Positions 10,485-19,570 of a stretch of DNA of 64,000 nt are shown here, in pieces. This DNA comes from Mesorhizobium loti (lineage in GTDB: Bacteria > Pseudomonadota > Alphaproteobacteria > Rhizobiales > Rhizobiaceae). Both the position numbers and the translations under genes were made by a program. The notes beneath the pieces were generated by a model. The model saw only the letters and a list, made by a program, of their open reading frames with translations, made no database searches and was not told the origin of the DNA. The stretch's first letter is position 1; every line of letters starts with the position of its first letter. Where the stretch lies: assembly GCF_002858745.1 (NCBI RefSeq), contig NZ_PJRO01000001.1, positions 124,001 through 188,000 of the forward strand, written 5' to 3'.

Positions 10485-10587
10485 CTGGAGCAATCCCGGC
10501 AAAAGTGCGCAGCAGTTTTGCGTCCGGAATTGCGTAAAAACAAAAGGTTAGAGCGTTCCGCGTTTCCGCAAAAGCGGAAACACTCTA
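10485..10587. repeat. Rhizobial intergenic mosaic element (copy 1)
   Basis: About 103 bp with internal dyads (TTTCCGC/GCGGAAA around 10563-10580), ending in CTCTAG at 10582-10587. Its reverse complement aligns along nearly its whole length with the element at 55511-55608: both share CTAGAG at one end, CGGAAACGC, TTTTACGCAATTCCG and GCACACT/GCGCACT-like blocks. It is the RIME-type short palindromic repeat known in rhizobia. The TAG stop codon of the GH4 gene (10585-10587) is part of the element's end. Confidence 0.75.
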
Positions 10588-11904
10588 GTGATAGCCGGGC
10601 AGAAGATTGCCGTGCGCAACGATCAGGTCGTCGACAAGCGAGACGATCTCGTCGAGCGAAAGCTGTGCAGCGGTATGCGGATCGAGCATTGCGGCTTGAT
10701 AGATGGCCTCGCGCCGGGAGGTCAATGCTGCCTCCACCGCCATTTCCTGCACGTTGACGTTTGTGCGCATGATGCCGGCGAGCTGCAGCGGCAGTTTGCC
10801 CATGCGCACTGGCTGGATGCCGTTACGGTCGACATGGCAAGGCACCTCGACGCCACAGCCTTCGACCAGATTGTCGATCAGGCGGTCGTTGCGGACATTG
10901 CCGTAGATCAGCGAAGGCTTGCCGGTCACCATCGAATGGATGATGGCCGCGGCATATTCATTGCTCCTGCAGACCTCCAGCGGCTTGTTCGGGTCAGCCA
11001 GCTCATCGCGCAACCGGTTCCAGTCGGCGATCTGTTCCTCGCACCACACCGGATACTGGTCGAGAATGACCTTGTAGCGATCGATGATGTCCTCACGACC
11101 TGGCTTAATGAACCACGAATTGTATTCGGAGAAATGAGTGCTGGATTCGGTCACGAAATGCCCGAAGCGGCGCAGAACCGCGAAACGCACGGAGTCATCC
11201 TCTGGGAAACTTCCGTCCACCGCCATCTGCCGAAGCCTCGGGTAAAGATCCTCGCGCGAGCCGTCGCCAAGGCGCTTTTCGAACTTCAGGAAGAAGGAAA
11301 CATGGTTCAAACCTGCGCAGGTGTAGTCGATATCGGCGATGTCCTCACCCAGACAACGGGCGAGATGACCTGACGTCTCCTGCACGCTGTGACACAGGCC
11401 GACATACTGGATGTCCGGCACCGCGCGTGTCGTCGCCCAGGTGTTCATGGCCATCGGGTTGACGTAGTTCATCATCAGCGCGTTCGGGCAGAGCTCGCGC
11501 ATGTCCCTGGCGACATCCAGGATCACCGGAATGGTGCGCAGCGCACGGAAGATGCCGCCGATGCCCAGCGTATCGCCGATGGTCTGGCGCAGGCCGTATT
11601 TCTTCGGGACTTCGAAGTCCGTCACGGTGGCCGGGCGATAGCCGCCTACCTGCATCATCAGGATGACGAAATCGGCATCCTTTAACGCCTTACGGCGATC
11701 CAGCGTCGCTTCGACCTTCAGCTTGGACAGACCAAGCGTTTCACCGATGCGGCGTGCCACGGTCTCGGAGGTCGAAAGCCGCTCGGGATCGATGTCGAAC
11801 AGGCTGATTTCGGAATCCTGCAATTCGGCATTGCTCAGCACGTCGCTGAGGATGTTTTGGGCGAAGACGGTGGAGCCTGCGCCTACGAGGCAGATCTTGG
11901 CCAT
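10585..11904 (-). CDS. GH4-family alpha-galactosidase
   Basis: Cytoplasmic glycosidase of 439 residues that hydrolyses by an NAD- and Mn-dependent redox mechanism. The dinucleotide-binding N-terminus is KICLVGAGSTVFAQNIL; NYVNPMAMNTW, the metal-ligand motif GLCHSV and GLNHVSFF follow. The CHSV form of the metal motif is the one found in GH4 alpha-galactosidases (CHEV marks phospho-glycosidases, CHGx glucuronidases), and TIGDTLGIGGIFRALRTIPV matches MelA. The stop codon comes from a mosaic repeat. It probably cleaves melibiose or raffinose-type sugars brought in by the adjacent importer. Confidence 0.9.
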   Translation of the reverse strand: MAKICLVGAGSTVFAQNILSDVLSNAELQDSEISLFDIDPERLSTSETVARRIGETLGLSKLKVEATLDRRKALKDADFVILMMQVGGYRPATVTDFEVPKKYGLRQTIGDTLGIGGIFRALRTIPVILDVARDMRELCPNALMMNYVNPMAMNTWATTRAVPDIQYVGLCHSVQETSGHLARCLGEDIADIDYTCAGLNHVSFFLKFEKRLGDGSREDLYPRLRQMAVDGSFPEDDSVRFAVLRRFGHFVTESSTHFSEYNSWFIKPGREDIIDRYKVILDQYPVWCEEQIADWNRLRDELADPNKPLEVCRSNEYAAAIIHSMVTGKPSLIYGNVRNDRLIDNLVEGCGVEVPCHVDRNGIQPVRMGKLPLQLAGIMRTNVNVQEMAVEAALTSRREAIYQAAMLDPHTAAQLSLDEIVSLVDDLIVAHGNLLPGYH

Positions 11905-12025
11905 GGAGAGTTCCTTTTGGTCCGCAAAGTCGATGCCCGAGCGGGCGTTTCAAAAGGAAAATCTACTGTTGAGACGCAAATTTCTTGCCGGCCAGCCCCT
12001 GAAAATTCCCGAAAGACAGTGACAA

Positions 12026-12051
12026 CCGGGCAGTCCGACAGGACCACCCGG
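12026..12051 (-). terminator. Hairpin after the outer-membrane protein gene
   Basis: On the minus strand, 9 bp after the stop of the gene ending at 12060, CCGGGTGGTCC pairs with GGACTGCCCGG around the loop TGTC. No strong U-run follows (TTGTCACTG), so it may act as a weak terminator or mRNA 3' stabiliser inside the OMP/GH4/ATPase block. Confidence 0.5.
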
Positions 12052-12059
12052 CAAAAGCG

Positions 12060-13193
12060 TCAGCGGAATTCGTGGTTCCCCTCGAATTCGGCTGAGAGCC
12101 GAATGCCGAAAGTATGCTTCCTGTCGTCGCCATGCTTGTCGAAGGCATAGCCTGCCGCGATTTGCCAACTCTCGTTGCTGAGACCGAGATCCTTGCCGAA
12201 TTTGTAGGCTACGGTCGCATCGAACAGATGCTCGACCAGATCGGGCTCGTCGGTGATCTGCTCGCGCTGCTGGGTATAGGAAATTGAATAGGTCATCGCC
12301 TCGCGCTGCAGCGCCGCCGAAACGGTCAGGAACAGCGCATCGTCGGGCCCGCCGCCGAAATTATTGAACCAGGCGGCTTCGGTGAACAGCTTCAGCGTCG
12401 TCTCGTTGCCCAAGGCCACGTTGCCGTTCAGCCCACCGAGCAGGCCGGTCTCGTTGCCGAAACTATGCTCGCCGCCCTTCTGGTAGCGGGCACCGAGACG
12501 ATAGCCGAAGGTCCCTTCATCATAACAGCCGGCGGCGCCTGCCCCGAGGCAGCCAGCGAAATCAACCGCCAGCGAGGATATGCCGTCGCTGTTGCCGGCA
12601 CCGCCGTCATCCAGCGTATGGCGACCGCGGTTGGTGAACAACGATTCCGACAAGGTACTGCGGTCCACGCCGAAGGCTGCGACCTCGATTTCATTGTGGA
12701 AACTGCCCGTCTCGAAGCCATAGCCGACCGAGGCACCGACACGCTCCTTCAGTTCGTAGTTGCCGGCGAGGTCGGTGCCGTGGATGCCCGGCGTGATGTC
12801 CCAGGCCTTGCCGAAGGCCGGATGGAACTTGCCGACGCGCAATCCAATTCCACCGATGTGGAATTGCGCATTGAGTTCGGAGACATAGGTGCCGACGTTG
12901 CGGAAATACTGGTTCACGCCCAGTTCCTCGTCCTTCACACCTTCCGTGATCAGATGACCGAACAGCGCCACGCCCTCGACCGGACGGTAGGAGGCGGTGA
13001 ATTCGACAGTCGGTGCCGCGGCGAAGTAGTCGTTATCGGAATGGCCTGGAAAGCGGTTCCAGTTTCCGACCGTCTCCATGTAGGCATAATAGTCGATGCA
13101 AGGCGCGCCGCATTCGCCAGCCGACGCCTGCTCGACACCAGCGAAAGCCGTGGTCGCCAGGATTGCGGGCGCAAAAAGCCAATATCGGATCAT
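12060..13193 (-). CDS. Predicted outer-membrane beta-barrel protein
   Basis: Protein of 377 residues with a signal peptide (MIRYWLFAPAILATTAFA, cleavage probably near QASA-GEC). The ATG at 13193 is preceded by GGAAGGACGGAG; a longer open frame to 13334 lacks support. The mature part is rich in alternating hydrophobic/polar strands (VALFGHLITEGV, GLRVGKFHPAFGKAW, FGYRLGARYQKGG, TFGIRLSAEF), consistent with a porin-like barrel, although it ends in Arg rather than Phe. It heads the block with the alpha-galactosidase and ATPase genes and may be a sugar-specific pore. I do not recognise a named family. Confidence 0.7.
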   Translation of the reverse strand: MIRYWLFAPAILATTAFAGVEQASAGECGAPCIDYYAYMETVGNWNRFPGHSDNDYFAAAPTVEFTASYRPVEGVALFGHLITEGVKDEELGVNQYFRNVGTYVSELNAQFHIGGIGLRVGKFHPAFGKAWDITPGIHGTDLAGNYELKERVGASVGYGFETGSFHNEIEVAAFGVDRSTLSESLFTNRGRHTLDDGGAGNSDGISSLAVDFAGCLGAGAAGCYDEGTFGYRLGARYQKGGEHSFGNETGLLGGLNGNVALGNETTLKLFTEAAWFNNFGGGPDDALFLTVSAALQREAMTYSISYTQQREQITDEPDLVEHLFDATVAYKFGKDLGLSNESWQIAAGYAFDKHGDDRKHTFGIRLSAEFEGNHEFR

Positions 13194-13489
13194 GAGATGC
13201 TCCGTCCTTCCCCTATGAAAGAGCTGCGGACGGCTTGTTTGCCGGCTCCCATGCCGATCTCCGTCCCGCGCAAAAGCTGCGCCGGCCCCCCGACAGGGTC
13301 TTGTCGAAGTTCGAACGATCACTCCTGGAAACAAGCGATTTTGGCCACGATGGCCGATATCGCGGCCTATGCCGGCGCTGGCTGCGCGATTTACCTGCCC
13401 TGCCCGCTTCCGCCCTGCTGCGCGCAGTGCTACGGCATCGCCACGCTCAAACCGAACTGGAAACGACCTTGGCCAGCCCCGACGTGACG
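13194..13489. other. Intergenic region between OMP gene and cutC
   Basis: This 296-bp divergent region must hold the promoters of the OMP operon and of cutC. The frame of cutC stays open upstream to 13235, with no convincing start or ribosome-binding site; its translation (Arg- and Leu-rich, with RRWLRDLPALPAS) could be chance in high-GC DNA, a short N-terminal extension, or a gene remnant. I see no promoter consensus strong enough to call. Confidence 0.3.
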
Positions 13490-14236
13490 ATGAAACTCCC
13501 GGTGATCGAAATCTGCGTTGAGGGCGTCGATGGCCTTCTTGCCGCGGAGCGTGCCGGGGCCGACCGCGTCGAACTTTGCGCCAGCCTGGTCGAGGGAGGC
13601 ATCACGCCGAGCCTCGGCACCGTGCGTCTGGCGCTGGAACTGGCCAGGATCCCGTTCCACGTCATCGTGCGACCACGCGGCGGTGACTTCCTCTACAGCG
13701 AGACCGAGTATCGCTCCATGATGGCTGATGTCTCAGCGCTACGTGAACTCGGCGTCGCCGGCGTGGTGGTTGGCTGCCTCACCGCAGACGGTGAAATCGA
13801 CGAAGAGCGCATGGCCGGTCTTGTCGATGCGGCTGGCCCGCTCGCGGTCACCTGCCATCGGGCCTTCGATATGACGCGCGACCCGACTGAAGCTCTCGAG
13901 GCTCTGATCCGCTGCAAGGTCGGGCGTGTGCTCACTTCCGGCCAACGTGACACCGCAACGGAGGGTGCCGAGCTGTTGACGGCACTCGTCAAGCAGGCGG
14001 CCGGCCGCATCATCATCATGGGTTGCGGCGCACTCGATCCTCAAAACATTGGCGCAGTGCGGGCCAAGACCGGGCTGACCGAAATGCATTTCGCTTCGCT
14101 CAGAGACGAAGCCAGCGGCATGCTCTACCGCAACCCGCATGTCGGCATGGGCGGCGACGATCTCGACCGCGAATACCGCAACACCCTCACCGATGAGGCA
14201 CTTGTCGCGGCCACCATCAAGGCTGCGCGCACGTGA
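13490..14236 (+). CDS. cutC: CutC-family protein
   Basis: Protein of 248 residues, TIM-barrel fold, cytoplasmic. It contains the family blocks IEICVEGVDGLLAAERAGAD, RVELCASLVEGGITPSLGTV, VIVRPRGGDFLYS and CHRAFDMTRDP, plus LTSGQ and MGCGAL. CutC was linked to copper homeostasis in E. coli, but that role has been questioned. Its 3' end overlaps the next gene by 4 bp (GTGA). Whether it belongs functionally with the sugar locus is unclear. Confidence 0.9.
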   Translation: MKLPVIEICVEGVDGLLAAERAGADRVELCASLVEGGITPSLGTVRLALELARIPFHVIVRPRGGDFLYSETEYRSMMADVSALRELGVAGVVVGCLTADGEIDEERMAGLVDAAGPLAVTCHRAFDMTRDPTEALEALIRCKVGRVLTSGQRDTATEGAELLTALVKQAAGRIIIMGCGALDPQNIGAVRAKTGLTEMHFASLRDEASGMLYRNPHVGMGGDDLDREYRNTLTDEALVAATIKAART

Positions 14237-14724
14237 GCGCGTCTCCCATCGAAGCCGTGCAAGCGGCCGACGAAGCGGCGGTGCTCGCGCTCAACAACGA
14301 GAACGCCGCCGAGCTGTCCTGGCTGGAACCGGAAACGCTATCCGCGCTGGTCGGCACCTCGTTCTCGGCCAGCCGTATCGGCGATCTCGAAGCTTTCCTG
14401 CTGACCTTCGACCAGACAGCTACCTACGCCAGTCCGAACTTCCTGTGGTTCCGGGAACGCTACCCACGCTTTGTCTATGTCGACCGCATCGTGGTTGCAG
14501 CCAACGCTCGAGGACGCGGGCATGCACGCCGGCTCTATGAAGACCTCTTCATGCGCGCGGCGGCGGCTGGCCACGACATCGTCACCTGTGAGGTCAATTT
14601 GGACCCGCCCAATCCGACGTCGGACGCTTTCCATGCCGCGCTCGGCTTCCGGGAAGTCGGAGAAGCCGTCATCCATGGCGGCAAGAAAGCCGTTCGCTAC
14701 TACGCCAAGCTGTTGAAGGGCTGA
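14233..14724 (+). CDS. GNAT-family N-acetyltransferase
   Basis: Acetyltransferase of 163 residues starting with GTG inside the cutC stop (GTGA overlap), which implies translational coupling. The acetyl-CoA binding motif A is VDRIVVAANARGRGHARRLYEDL (RGRGHA loop), followed by EVNLDPPNPTSDAFHAALGF, where the aligned Asn and Phe-Gly-Phe-like segment is typical. Substrate unknown; the pairing with cutC is conserved in appearance but unexplained. Confidence 0.8.
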   Translation: MSASPIEAVQAADEAAVLALNNENAAELSWLEPETLSALVGTSFSASRIGDLEAFLLTFDQTATYASPNFLWFRERYPRFVYVDRIVVAANARGRGHARRLYEDLFMRAAAAGHDIVTCEVNLDPPNPTSDAFHAALGFREVGEAVIHGGKKAVRYYAKLLKG

Positions 14725-14769
14725 ATCGCGGACAGGACGCGTCTCACCGAGACCGCGTCCTGTCAAACG

Positions 14770-14889
14770 CTACTGGAACAGTGGCAACGCGCTCGCCAGC
14801 GTCATCAGGAACCCCCACGCCAGGGGAACGCCGACCAGTAGCCAGGCGAGCAATAGCTTGACCGAGCTGCCATGCGTTTCATTGGCCAT
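14770..14889 (-). CDS. Small membrane subunit associated with OFA-type MFS carrier
   Basis: A 39-residue ORF, ATG at 14889 preceded by GGGAGGACA. The peptide is MANETHGSS followed by one hydrophobic helix, KLLLAWLLVGVPLAWGFLM, and ends SALPLFQ. It begins 11 bp after the stop of the oxalate/formate-type MFS gene. Tiny one-helix proteins in this position are known next to such carriers and have been annotated as MFS transporter small subunits. The function (stability or assembly of the carrier) is inferred. Confidence 0.75.
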   Translation of the reverse strand: MANETHGSSVKLLLAWLLVGVPLAWGFLMTLASALPLFQ

Positions 14890-14900
14890 ATTGTCCTCCC

Positions 14901-16277
14901 TCAAGCCGGCTGTTCGACTTTCATGTGAAAGCGTTCGTTCACCGGCCGCATCAAAAGATTGAGCGCAAAACCAACAATCAGCAGAGCGGCCATGATGTAC
15001 ATGGTGACCGTATAGGCGTCGGCCTTCGCCACGCCGCTGTCGATCTGGTACTGGCGGATGTAGTTGACCAGCACGGGCCCGAGCACGCCAGCGACCGACC
15101 ATGCAGTCAACAGGCGGCCATGGATCGCGCCGACATAGCGCACGCCGAACACATCGCGCAGATAGGCAGGTATGGTGGCGAAGCCACCGCCATACATCGA
15201 CAGGATGACACCGTAGAACAGCACGAACAGGAAGATACTGCCTGTCTGCCCAGTCCATGGCACCGCCGCATAAAGGATGACACCGAGTAAGAAGAAAATG
15301 GCGTAAGTGGTTTTCCTACCAATGAAATCACTGGTCGACGCCCAGAAGAAACGGCCCAGCATGTTGAAGATCGACAGCAGGCCGACAAAGCCAGCAGCGG
15401 CGGCCGGCGAAATGCGGCCCGGGAACATTTCCTGGCTCATCGCCGATGCCTGCCCAAGTACGCCGATGCCCGCCGTGACGTTGAGGCAGAGCACGCCCCA
15501 CAACAGCCAGAACTGCGGTGTCTTCAACGCATCGTCCAGATGCACATTGGCACTCGTCACCATCGCGCTCTGCTTCACCGGTGGGGCCCAACCTGCCGGT
15601 CGCCAATCATCCGGAGGCACGCGCACCAGCGTGGCGCCGATCATCATGAAGACGAAATAGACGACGCCCAGCACCAGGAACGTTTCCGCGACACCGACAT
15701 GGCTGTCTGTCGAAAACAGCTTCATCAGATAGACGGACAGCGGTGAAGCGATGAAGGCGCCGCCGCCGAAGCCCATGATGGCCATACCCGTCGCCATACC
15801 GGGCCGGTCCGGGAACCAGGTGATCAGCGTCTTGACGGGGGAGATGTAGCCGAGGCCGAGCCCGATACCGCCAATGACGCCGTAGCCCAGGTAGATGATC
15901 CAGAGCTGGTGTAGATAGACGCCGAGCGCGGAGATGAGGAAGCCGCCGCCGAAGCAGCAGGCGGCGAGCGCCATCGCCTTGCGTGGGCCGACCCGATCCA
16001 GCCAACCACCACCAAAGGCGGCTGCGATGCCGAGAAAGGCGATCGCGATCGAGAAAATCCAGCCGAGGCTGGTTAGCTTCCAGTCGTCCGGCGCGGATTC
16101 CGTGATGCCGATCAGTTTCGACATCGGCAGGTTGAACACGCTGAAGGCATAGGCCTGGCCGATGCACAGATGGATGCAAAGAGCGGCTGGCGGCACCAGC
16201 CATCGGTTGAAACCGGGTTCGGCGACTGTGTGTGTTCGGTCGAGCCAACTGCCCGGGGCTTCCGTCCTGGCCTGCAT
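14901..16277 (-). CDS. Oxalate/formate-type MFS antiporter (OFA family)
   Basis: MFS carrier of 458 residues with twelve predicted membrane helices. The ATG at 16277 follows GGGAGGAATGAG; a longer frame to 16346 adds a non-membrane Arg-rich segment without a ribosome site. It contains RWLVPPAALCIHLCIGQAYAFSVF, IGGIGLGLGYISPVKTLITWFPDRPGMATG and LGRFFWASTSDFIGRK, which are OFA-family blocks. Substrate is a carboxylate such as oxalate, formate or another monocarboxylate; no oxalate decarboxylase genes are nearby. A 39-residue membrane peptide gene follows immediately. Confidence 0.85.
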   Translation of the reverse strand: MQARTEAPGSWLDRTHTVAEPGFNRWLVPPAALCIHLCIGQAYAFSVFNLPMSKLIGITESAPDDWKLTSLGWIFSIAIAFLGIAAAFGGGWLDRVGPRKAMALAACCFGGGFLISALGVYLHQLWIIYLGYGVIGGIGLGLGYISPVKTLITWFPDRPGMATGMAIMGFGGGAFIASPLSVYLMKLFSTDSHVGVAETFLVLGVVYFVFMMIGATLVRVPPDDWRPAGWAPPVKQSAMVTSANVHLDDALKTPQFWLLWGVLCLNVTAGIGVLGQASAMSQEMFPGRISPAAAAGFVGLLSIFNMLGRFFWASTSDFIGRKTTYAIFFLLGVILYAAVPWTGQTGSIFLFVLFYGVILSMYGGGFATIPAYLRDVFGVRYVGAIHGRLLTAWSVAGVLGPVLVNYIRQYQIDSGVAKADAYTVTMYIMAALLIVGFALNLLMRPVNERFHMKVEQPA

Positions 16278-16408
16278 CTCATTCCTCCCTCGTCGTTCGC
16301 GGGGAGGATAGAACTGCGCTGGACGCAGGCAATGACGAATACCCACTCCACTACCAATGTCTAATTTCCGCGTCGCTAATATAGGGCAGTACGCGGAAAG
16401 CCGTGGCC

Positions 16409-16843
16409 CTACCGGAGATCCTTGACTAGGAAAACTTCCGGAACGGACTGCAAATGCCCAAACGAGATCCTACCGGCGTCGCGAAAACCGTTCCTGCGGT
16501 GCCAGGCCTGCGGCTCGGCTTCGTCGCTTTGCGATGATGTCATCAGAAGCGTCGCCCCCTCTTCCTGCATCGCAGCCTCCCAGTGTTGGAACAGCGCGGT
16601 GCCGATACCGGAGCGCTGGCGATCGGGAACCACCATGATCAAATCCAGGAACGGGATTGTTCCCCAGAACCGGCTGAAGCGCAGAAAGCCCACTGGTTCG
16701 CCCTGCTGTTCTGCGATGATGTACTCGCCGAGCGAGAGAGATCGCTTCGCCCATTGTTCGGACACATGACGATCATGCGCGAGCAACCAGTCGGCATGTC
16801 GGCCGTCTGCGCCGATGATCATCAGGTTCTTGCGTTCGATCAC
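16409..16843 (-). CDS. GNAT-family N-acetyltransferase
   Basis: Acetyltransferase of 144 residues. The CoA-binding motif is LIMVVPDRQRSGIGTALFQHW, and the late WHRRNGF motif is typical of the family. Its ATG overlaps the stop of the upstream amidohydrolase gene by 4 bp (ATGA), so both are translated from one message. The target is unknown; the coupling to an exported hydrolase gives no clear hint. Confidence 0.8.
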   Translation of the reverse strand: MIERKNLMIIGADGRHADWLLAHDRHVSEQWAKRSLSLGEYIIAEQQGEPVGFLRFSRFWGTIPFLDLIMVVPDRQRSGIGTALFQHWEAAMQEEGATLLMTSSQSDEAEPQAWHRRNGFRDAGRISFGHLQSVPEVFLVKDLR

Positions 16844-18543
16844 GGCGAAACCGGCTTGGGCAGCTTTTCGCCTTCATAGACAAACTTGCCGCCAATCAGC
16901 GTTGCCAGCACCTTCGTCGTGGCGATCTGGATGGCCGGGACCTTGGTGACGTCGTGATCCAGAACCACGACATCGGCGCGCTTGCCGACCGTAAGCGCCC
17001 CTGATTCCGCCTCGTCAAAAGCAGCATAGGCGCCGTTGATGGTATAGGCTTTCAACATGTCCATCACTTCCAGCCGATGCTGCGGCGTCAGAACGCGGCC
17101 GTTGGGATCAGCGATATCCTGACGGGTCACCGCCGTCTGAATGGCTTCGAGCGGGTTCATCGATGAGACGCTCCAGTCGCTTGAGCCGACCAGGGTAGCA
17201 CCGGCCTTCTTCAACGCTCCGAACGGATAAAGCTCCTGCGAGCGCTGCGGTCCGATCTTTGGCTCGGTCAAGGTGACGATATAGGTGTCGGGATAGGCCC
17301 ACAAAGCCTGGATGTTGGCCAGGACACCGAGCGACTTGAAGCGCGGTATGTCGGCTGCATCGATCAGTTCAAGATGGGTGATCTGGTGGCGGCTGTTGCG
17401 AGCGCCATTGGTAGTCCGAGCCGCCTCATATGCATCCAGCGTAGCCCGTACGGCACGGTCGCCGATGGCATGCGCGTGCAGTTGCAACCCAGCCTTGTCC
17501 GCAGCAATAGCGATTTCCTTCATCTGATCAGGTGTAAAAAGCAGGTCGCCCGCCTGATTGGAGCCGACATAAGCTTCGATCAAGGCTGCGGTGCCGGTCT
17601 CGATGACGCCGTCGACAAAAAGCTTGGCCGCGTTGACCTCGAGATGTGGCGAAGCGTAGCGGACCTTGTAGTCGAGCACCTTGGCGACACCGTCTTTGGC
17701 CCCTTCCTTCGCTTCGATCTGCACGGCTGCCTTGATGCGCAGATCAAGCTTGCCGGCCTTGTCGGCGCGTTGATAGCCACGCAGCATCCATTCCTTGGCG
17801 GATGGGTCGATGATGGCGGTGATGCCGTAGCTCTCGGCCTCGGCCATCGACTTCGCCAGCCCCGTATCGACCTGGCTGTCGGGATAATCCGGCAGCAGAT
17901 CGCCGACGAGAGACATGGCACTTTCACGCAGCAGGCCGGTCGGATTGCCCTGAGCGTCGACTTCGATGCGGCCGCCCTCCGGAGCCTTGGTGCTGCCCGT
18001 GATGCCGGCAGCCTTCAAGGCCGCCGTGTTGACCCACGCCGAGTGGCTGTCGGCGGCAGCAACATAGGCTGGGCGCGGACCGGTGATTGCATCGAGAACC
18101 GCGGCCGAGGCGTTCGGCAACGCCGTCGGGTCCCACAGGCTGGCGCGAATCCACGCATCGGCAGGCAGGTTGGCGACGCCCTTTTCGATCGCAGACCGCA
18201 AACCGGCTTCGTCGGCGACACTGCTGAGGTTGATATCCTGTAGCTCGGTGGCGCTCCAGATCAGATGGTTGTGCGAATCCTGGAAGCCCGGCAGCACCAG
18301 TGAACCCGCCGGCAGATCGTAGACGGTCGCCCCCGTTAGAAACGGTGCAATGTCGTCTGCTGAACCGACCGCGGCGATCCGGCCGTCGACGATCGCCACG
18401 GCCTGCGCCTCGGGCTTCTGGTCGTCCATGGTCAGCACACGCGCGCCACGCAGCACCAGCGCCTGGCTTTCGGCATGCGCGGCCGGTGCACCGGCAAGAA
18501 GCGCAAATGCGCTGGCGACGAGCCACCTGTTGGCAACGGACAT
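16840..18543 (-). CDS. Exported metal-dependent amidohydrolase (family 3, YtcJ-like)
   Basis: Protein of 567 residues. The ATG at 18543 follows GGGAGGATC and yields a clear signal peptide (NRWLVASAFALLAGAPAAHA), so it should act in the periplasm. It contains the metal-binding motif GFQDSHNHLIW, the LHAHAIGDRAV segment, a SSDWSVSSMNP region with a metal-ligand Asp, and a C-terminal small beta domain (GKRADVVVLDHD). Relatives hydrolyse amides, formamides or cyclic ureides; the substrate here is unknown. It overlaps the downstream GNAT gene by 4 bp. Confidence 0.85.
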   Translation of the reverse strand: MSVANRWLVASAFALLAGAPAAHAESQALVLRGARVLTMDDQKPEAQAVAIVDGRIAAVGSADDIAPFLTGATVYDLPAGSLVLPGFQDSHNHLIWSATELQDINLSSVADEAGLRSAIEKGVANLPADAWIRASLWDPTALPNASAAVLDAITGPRPAYVAAADSHSAWVNTAALKAAGITGSTKAPEGGRIEVDAQGNPTGLLRESAMSLVGDLLPDYPDSQVDTGLAKSMAEAESYGITAIIDPSAKEWMLRGYQRADKAGKLDLRIKAAVQIEAKEGAKDGVAKVLDYKVRYASPHLEVNAAKLFVDGVIETGTAALIEAYVGSNQAGDLLFTPDQMKEIAIAADKAGLQLHAHAIGDRAVRATLDAYEAARTTNGARNSRHQITHLELIDAADIPRFKSLGVLANIQALWAYPDTYIVTLTEPKIGPQRSQELYPFGALKKAGATLVGSSDWSVSSMNPLEAIQTAVTRQDIADPNGRVLTPQHRLEVMDMLKAYTINGAYAAFDEAESGALTVGKRADVVVLDHDVTKVPAIQIATTKVLATLIGGKFVYEGEKLPKPVSP

Positions 18544-18703
18544 GATGGATCCTCCCGATATCATGATGTCGGGAACCCTAGCTGGCGCGCAGACCCGGTC
18601 AAGCGGACAGGCTGGGTCGATCCGGTGGCAATCCGTTGGCACAAGGTGTCGCCGTGTTCCATTGAGGTGAAAGCAGCGCTGACTACAGTTACCCCTAAAT
18701 TCA

Positions 18704-19351
18704 TCACCCCACGTTTGCCTTGCGCGCCGCAATGTAGGGGCGATTGTCATTGCCCTTGGTTGTGTGGTTTTCGACAGCGAGGATGTCGAAGCCCGCAAGC
18801 GCAATGCAGCGGCCGAGTTCTTTCGTGTTGAAAGAGCCGGCATAAGGCGCCATGCCGATCGCGCGCATCGCCGGCAGGAGCGCCAGCCGGATCAGCGGGT
18901 TCATATCGCCGAGACAAGGCGTCTTGGAAATGAACAGCCCTGCGGGAGCGAGCAGGCCGTGGATGCACCGCAGGGTGCCCGGCAGATCGCGAACCAGATG
19001 GAGATAGTTGAAGCCAAGAACCGCGTTGAACAGCCCGACATCCGACCCGAGGGCTTCCACGGTCGCCGTGCGGAATTCGAGCCCAGGAACCGGAACGGGT
19101 GCATGTTTTTCCTCGGCAATTGCGATCATGGCGGGCGAAAAATCCGTCGCCAGATACCCCCTCACGCCACCTGCGAGCCGTAGCGCAGTCGTTCCAGTGC
19201 CACAGCCGAGCTCAAGCACGTGGTCGGCAGAACCGAGCAGCGAACGCGTACGCTCCAGCGTGCGGTCGTACCCATCCTGATCCGCTATCACGGATTTGGC
19301 GTAGTTCCGCGAACTTCGGTCCCAGAAACGAGCGTCGCTCGCAACACTCAT
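18704..19351 (-). CDS. Class I SAM-dependent methyltransferase
   Basis: Methyltransferase of 215 residues with motif I VLELGCGTGTTALRLA (about residues 44-59), an acidic residue at the end of beta-2 (YLATDFSPAMI), and the post-motif VLGFNYLHLVRDLPG. The family includes small-molecule and lipid methyltransferases (UbiE/Methyltransf_11-like). It is a single gene, divergent from an NmrA-like gene at 19571, with a 219-bp shared upstream region in which I see no obvious site. Confidence 0.82.
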   Translation of the reverse strand: MSVASDARFWDRSSRNYAKSVIADQDGYDRTLERTRSLLGSADHVLELGCGTGTTALRLAGGVRGYLATDFSPAMIAIAEEKHAPVPVPGLEFRTATVEALGSDVGLFNAVLGFNYLHLVRDLPGTLRCIHGLLAPAGLFISKTPCLGDMNPLIRLALLPAMRAIGMAPYAGSFNTKELGRCIALAGFDILAVENHTTKGNDNRPYIAARKANVG

Positions 19352-19570
19352 GCAGAATGCTCCTTCCGCGGTTGCTGGGTTCCATCCATGAAAGCCTTTG
19401 CATTACCCCAGCATTGCGTCGGCCATCGTCCCTCCGGAAAGCAACCATCAAATTGTCGTGGGGCCAACAAGCTTGCCCTCGCCGCCAAGCCAAGGGAACC
19501 CGGACTCTCCTGACACGTTCCGACAAGACCTTCCATTATCGTCGCAGGTTCGCAGTCAAGGAGAAACATC

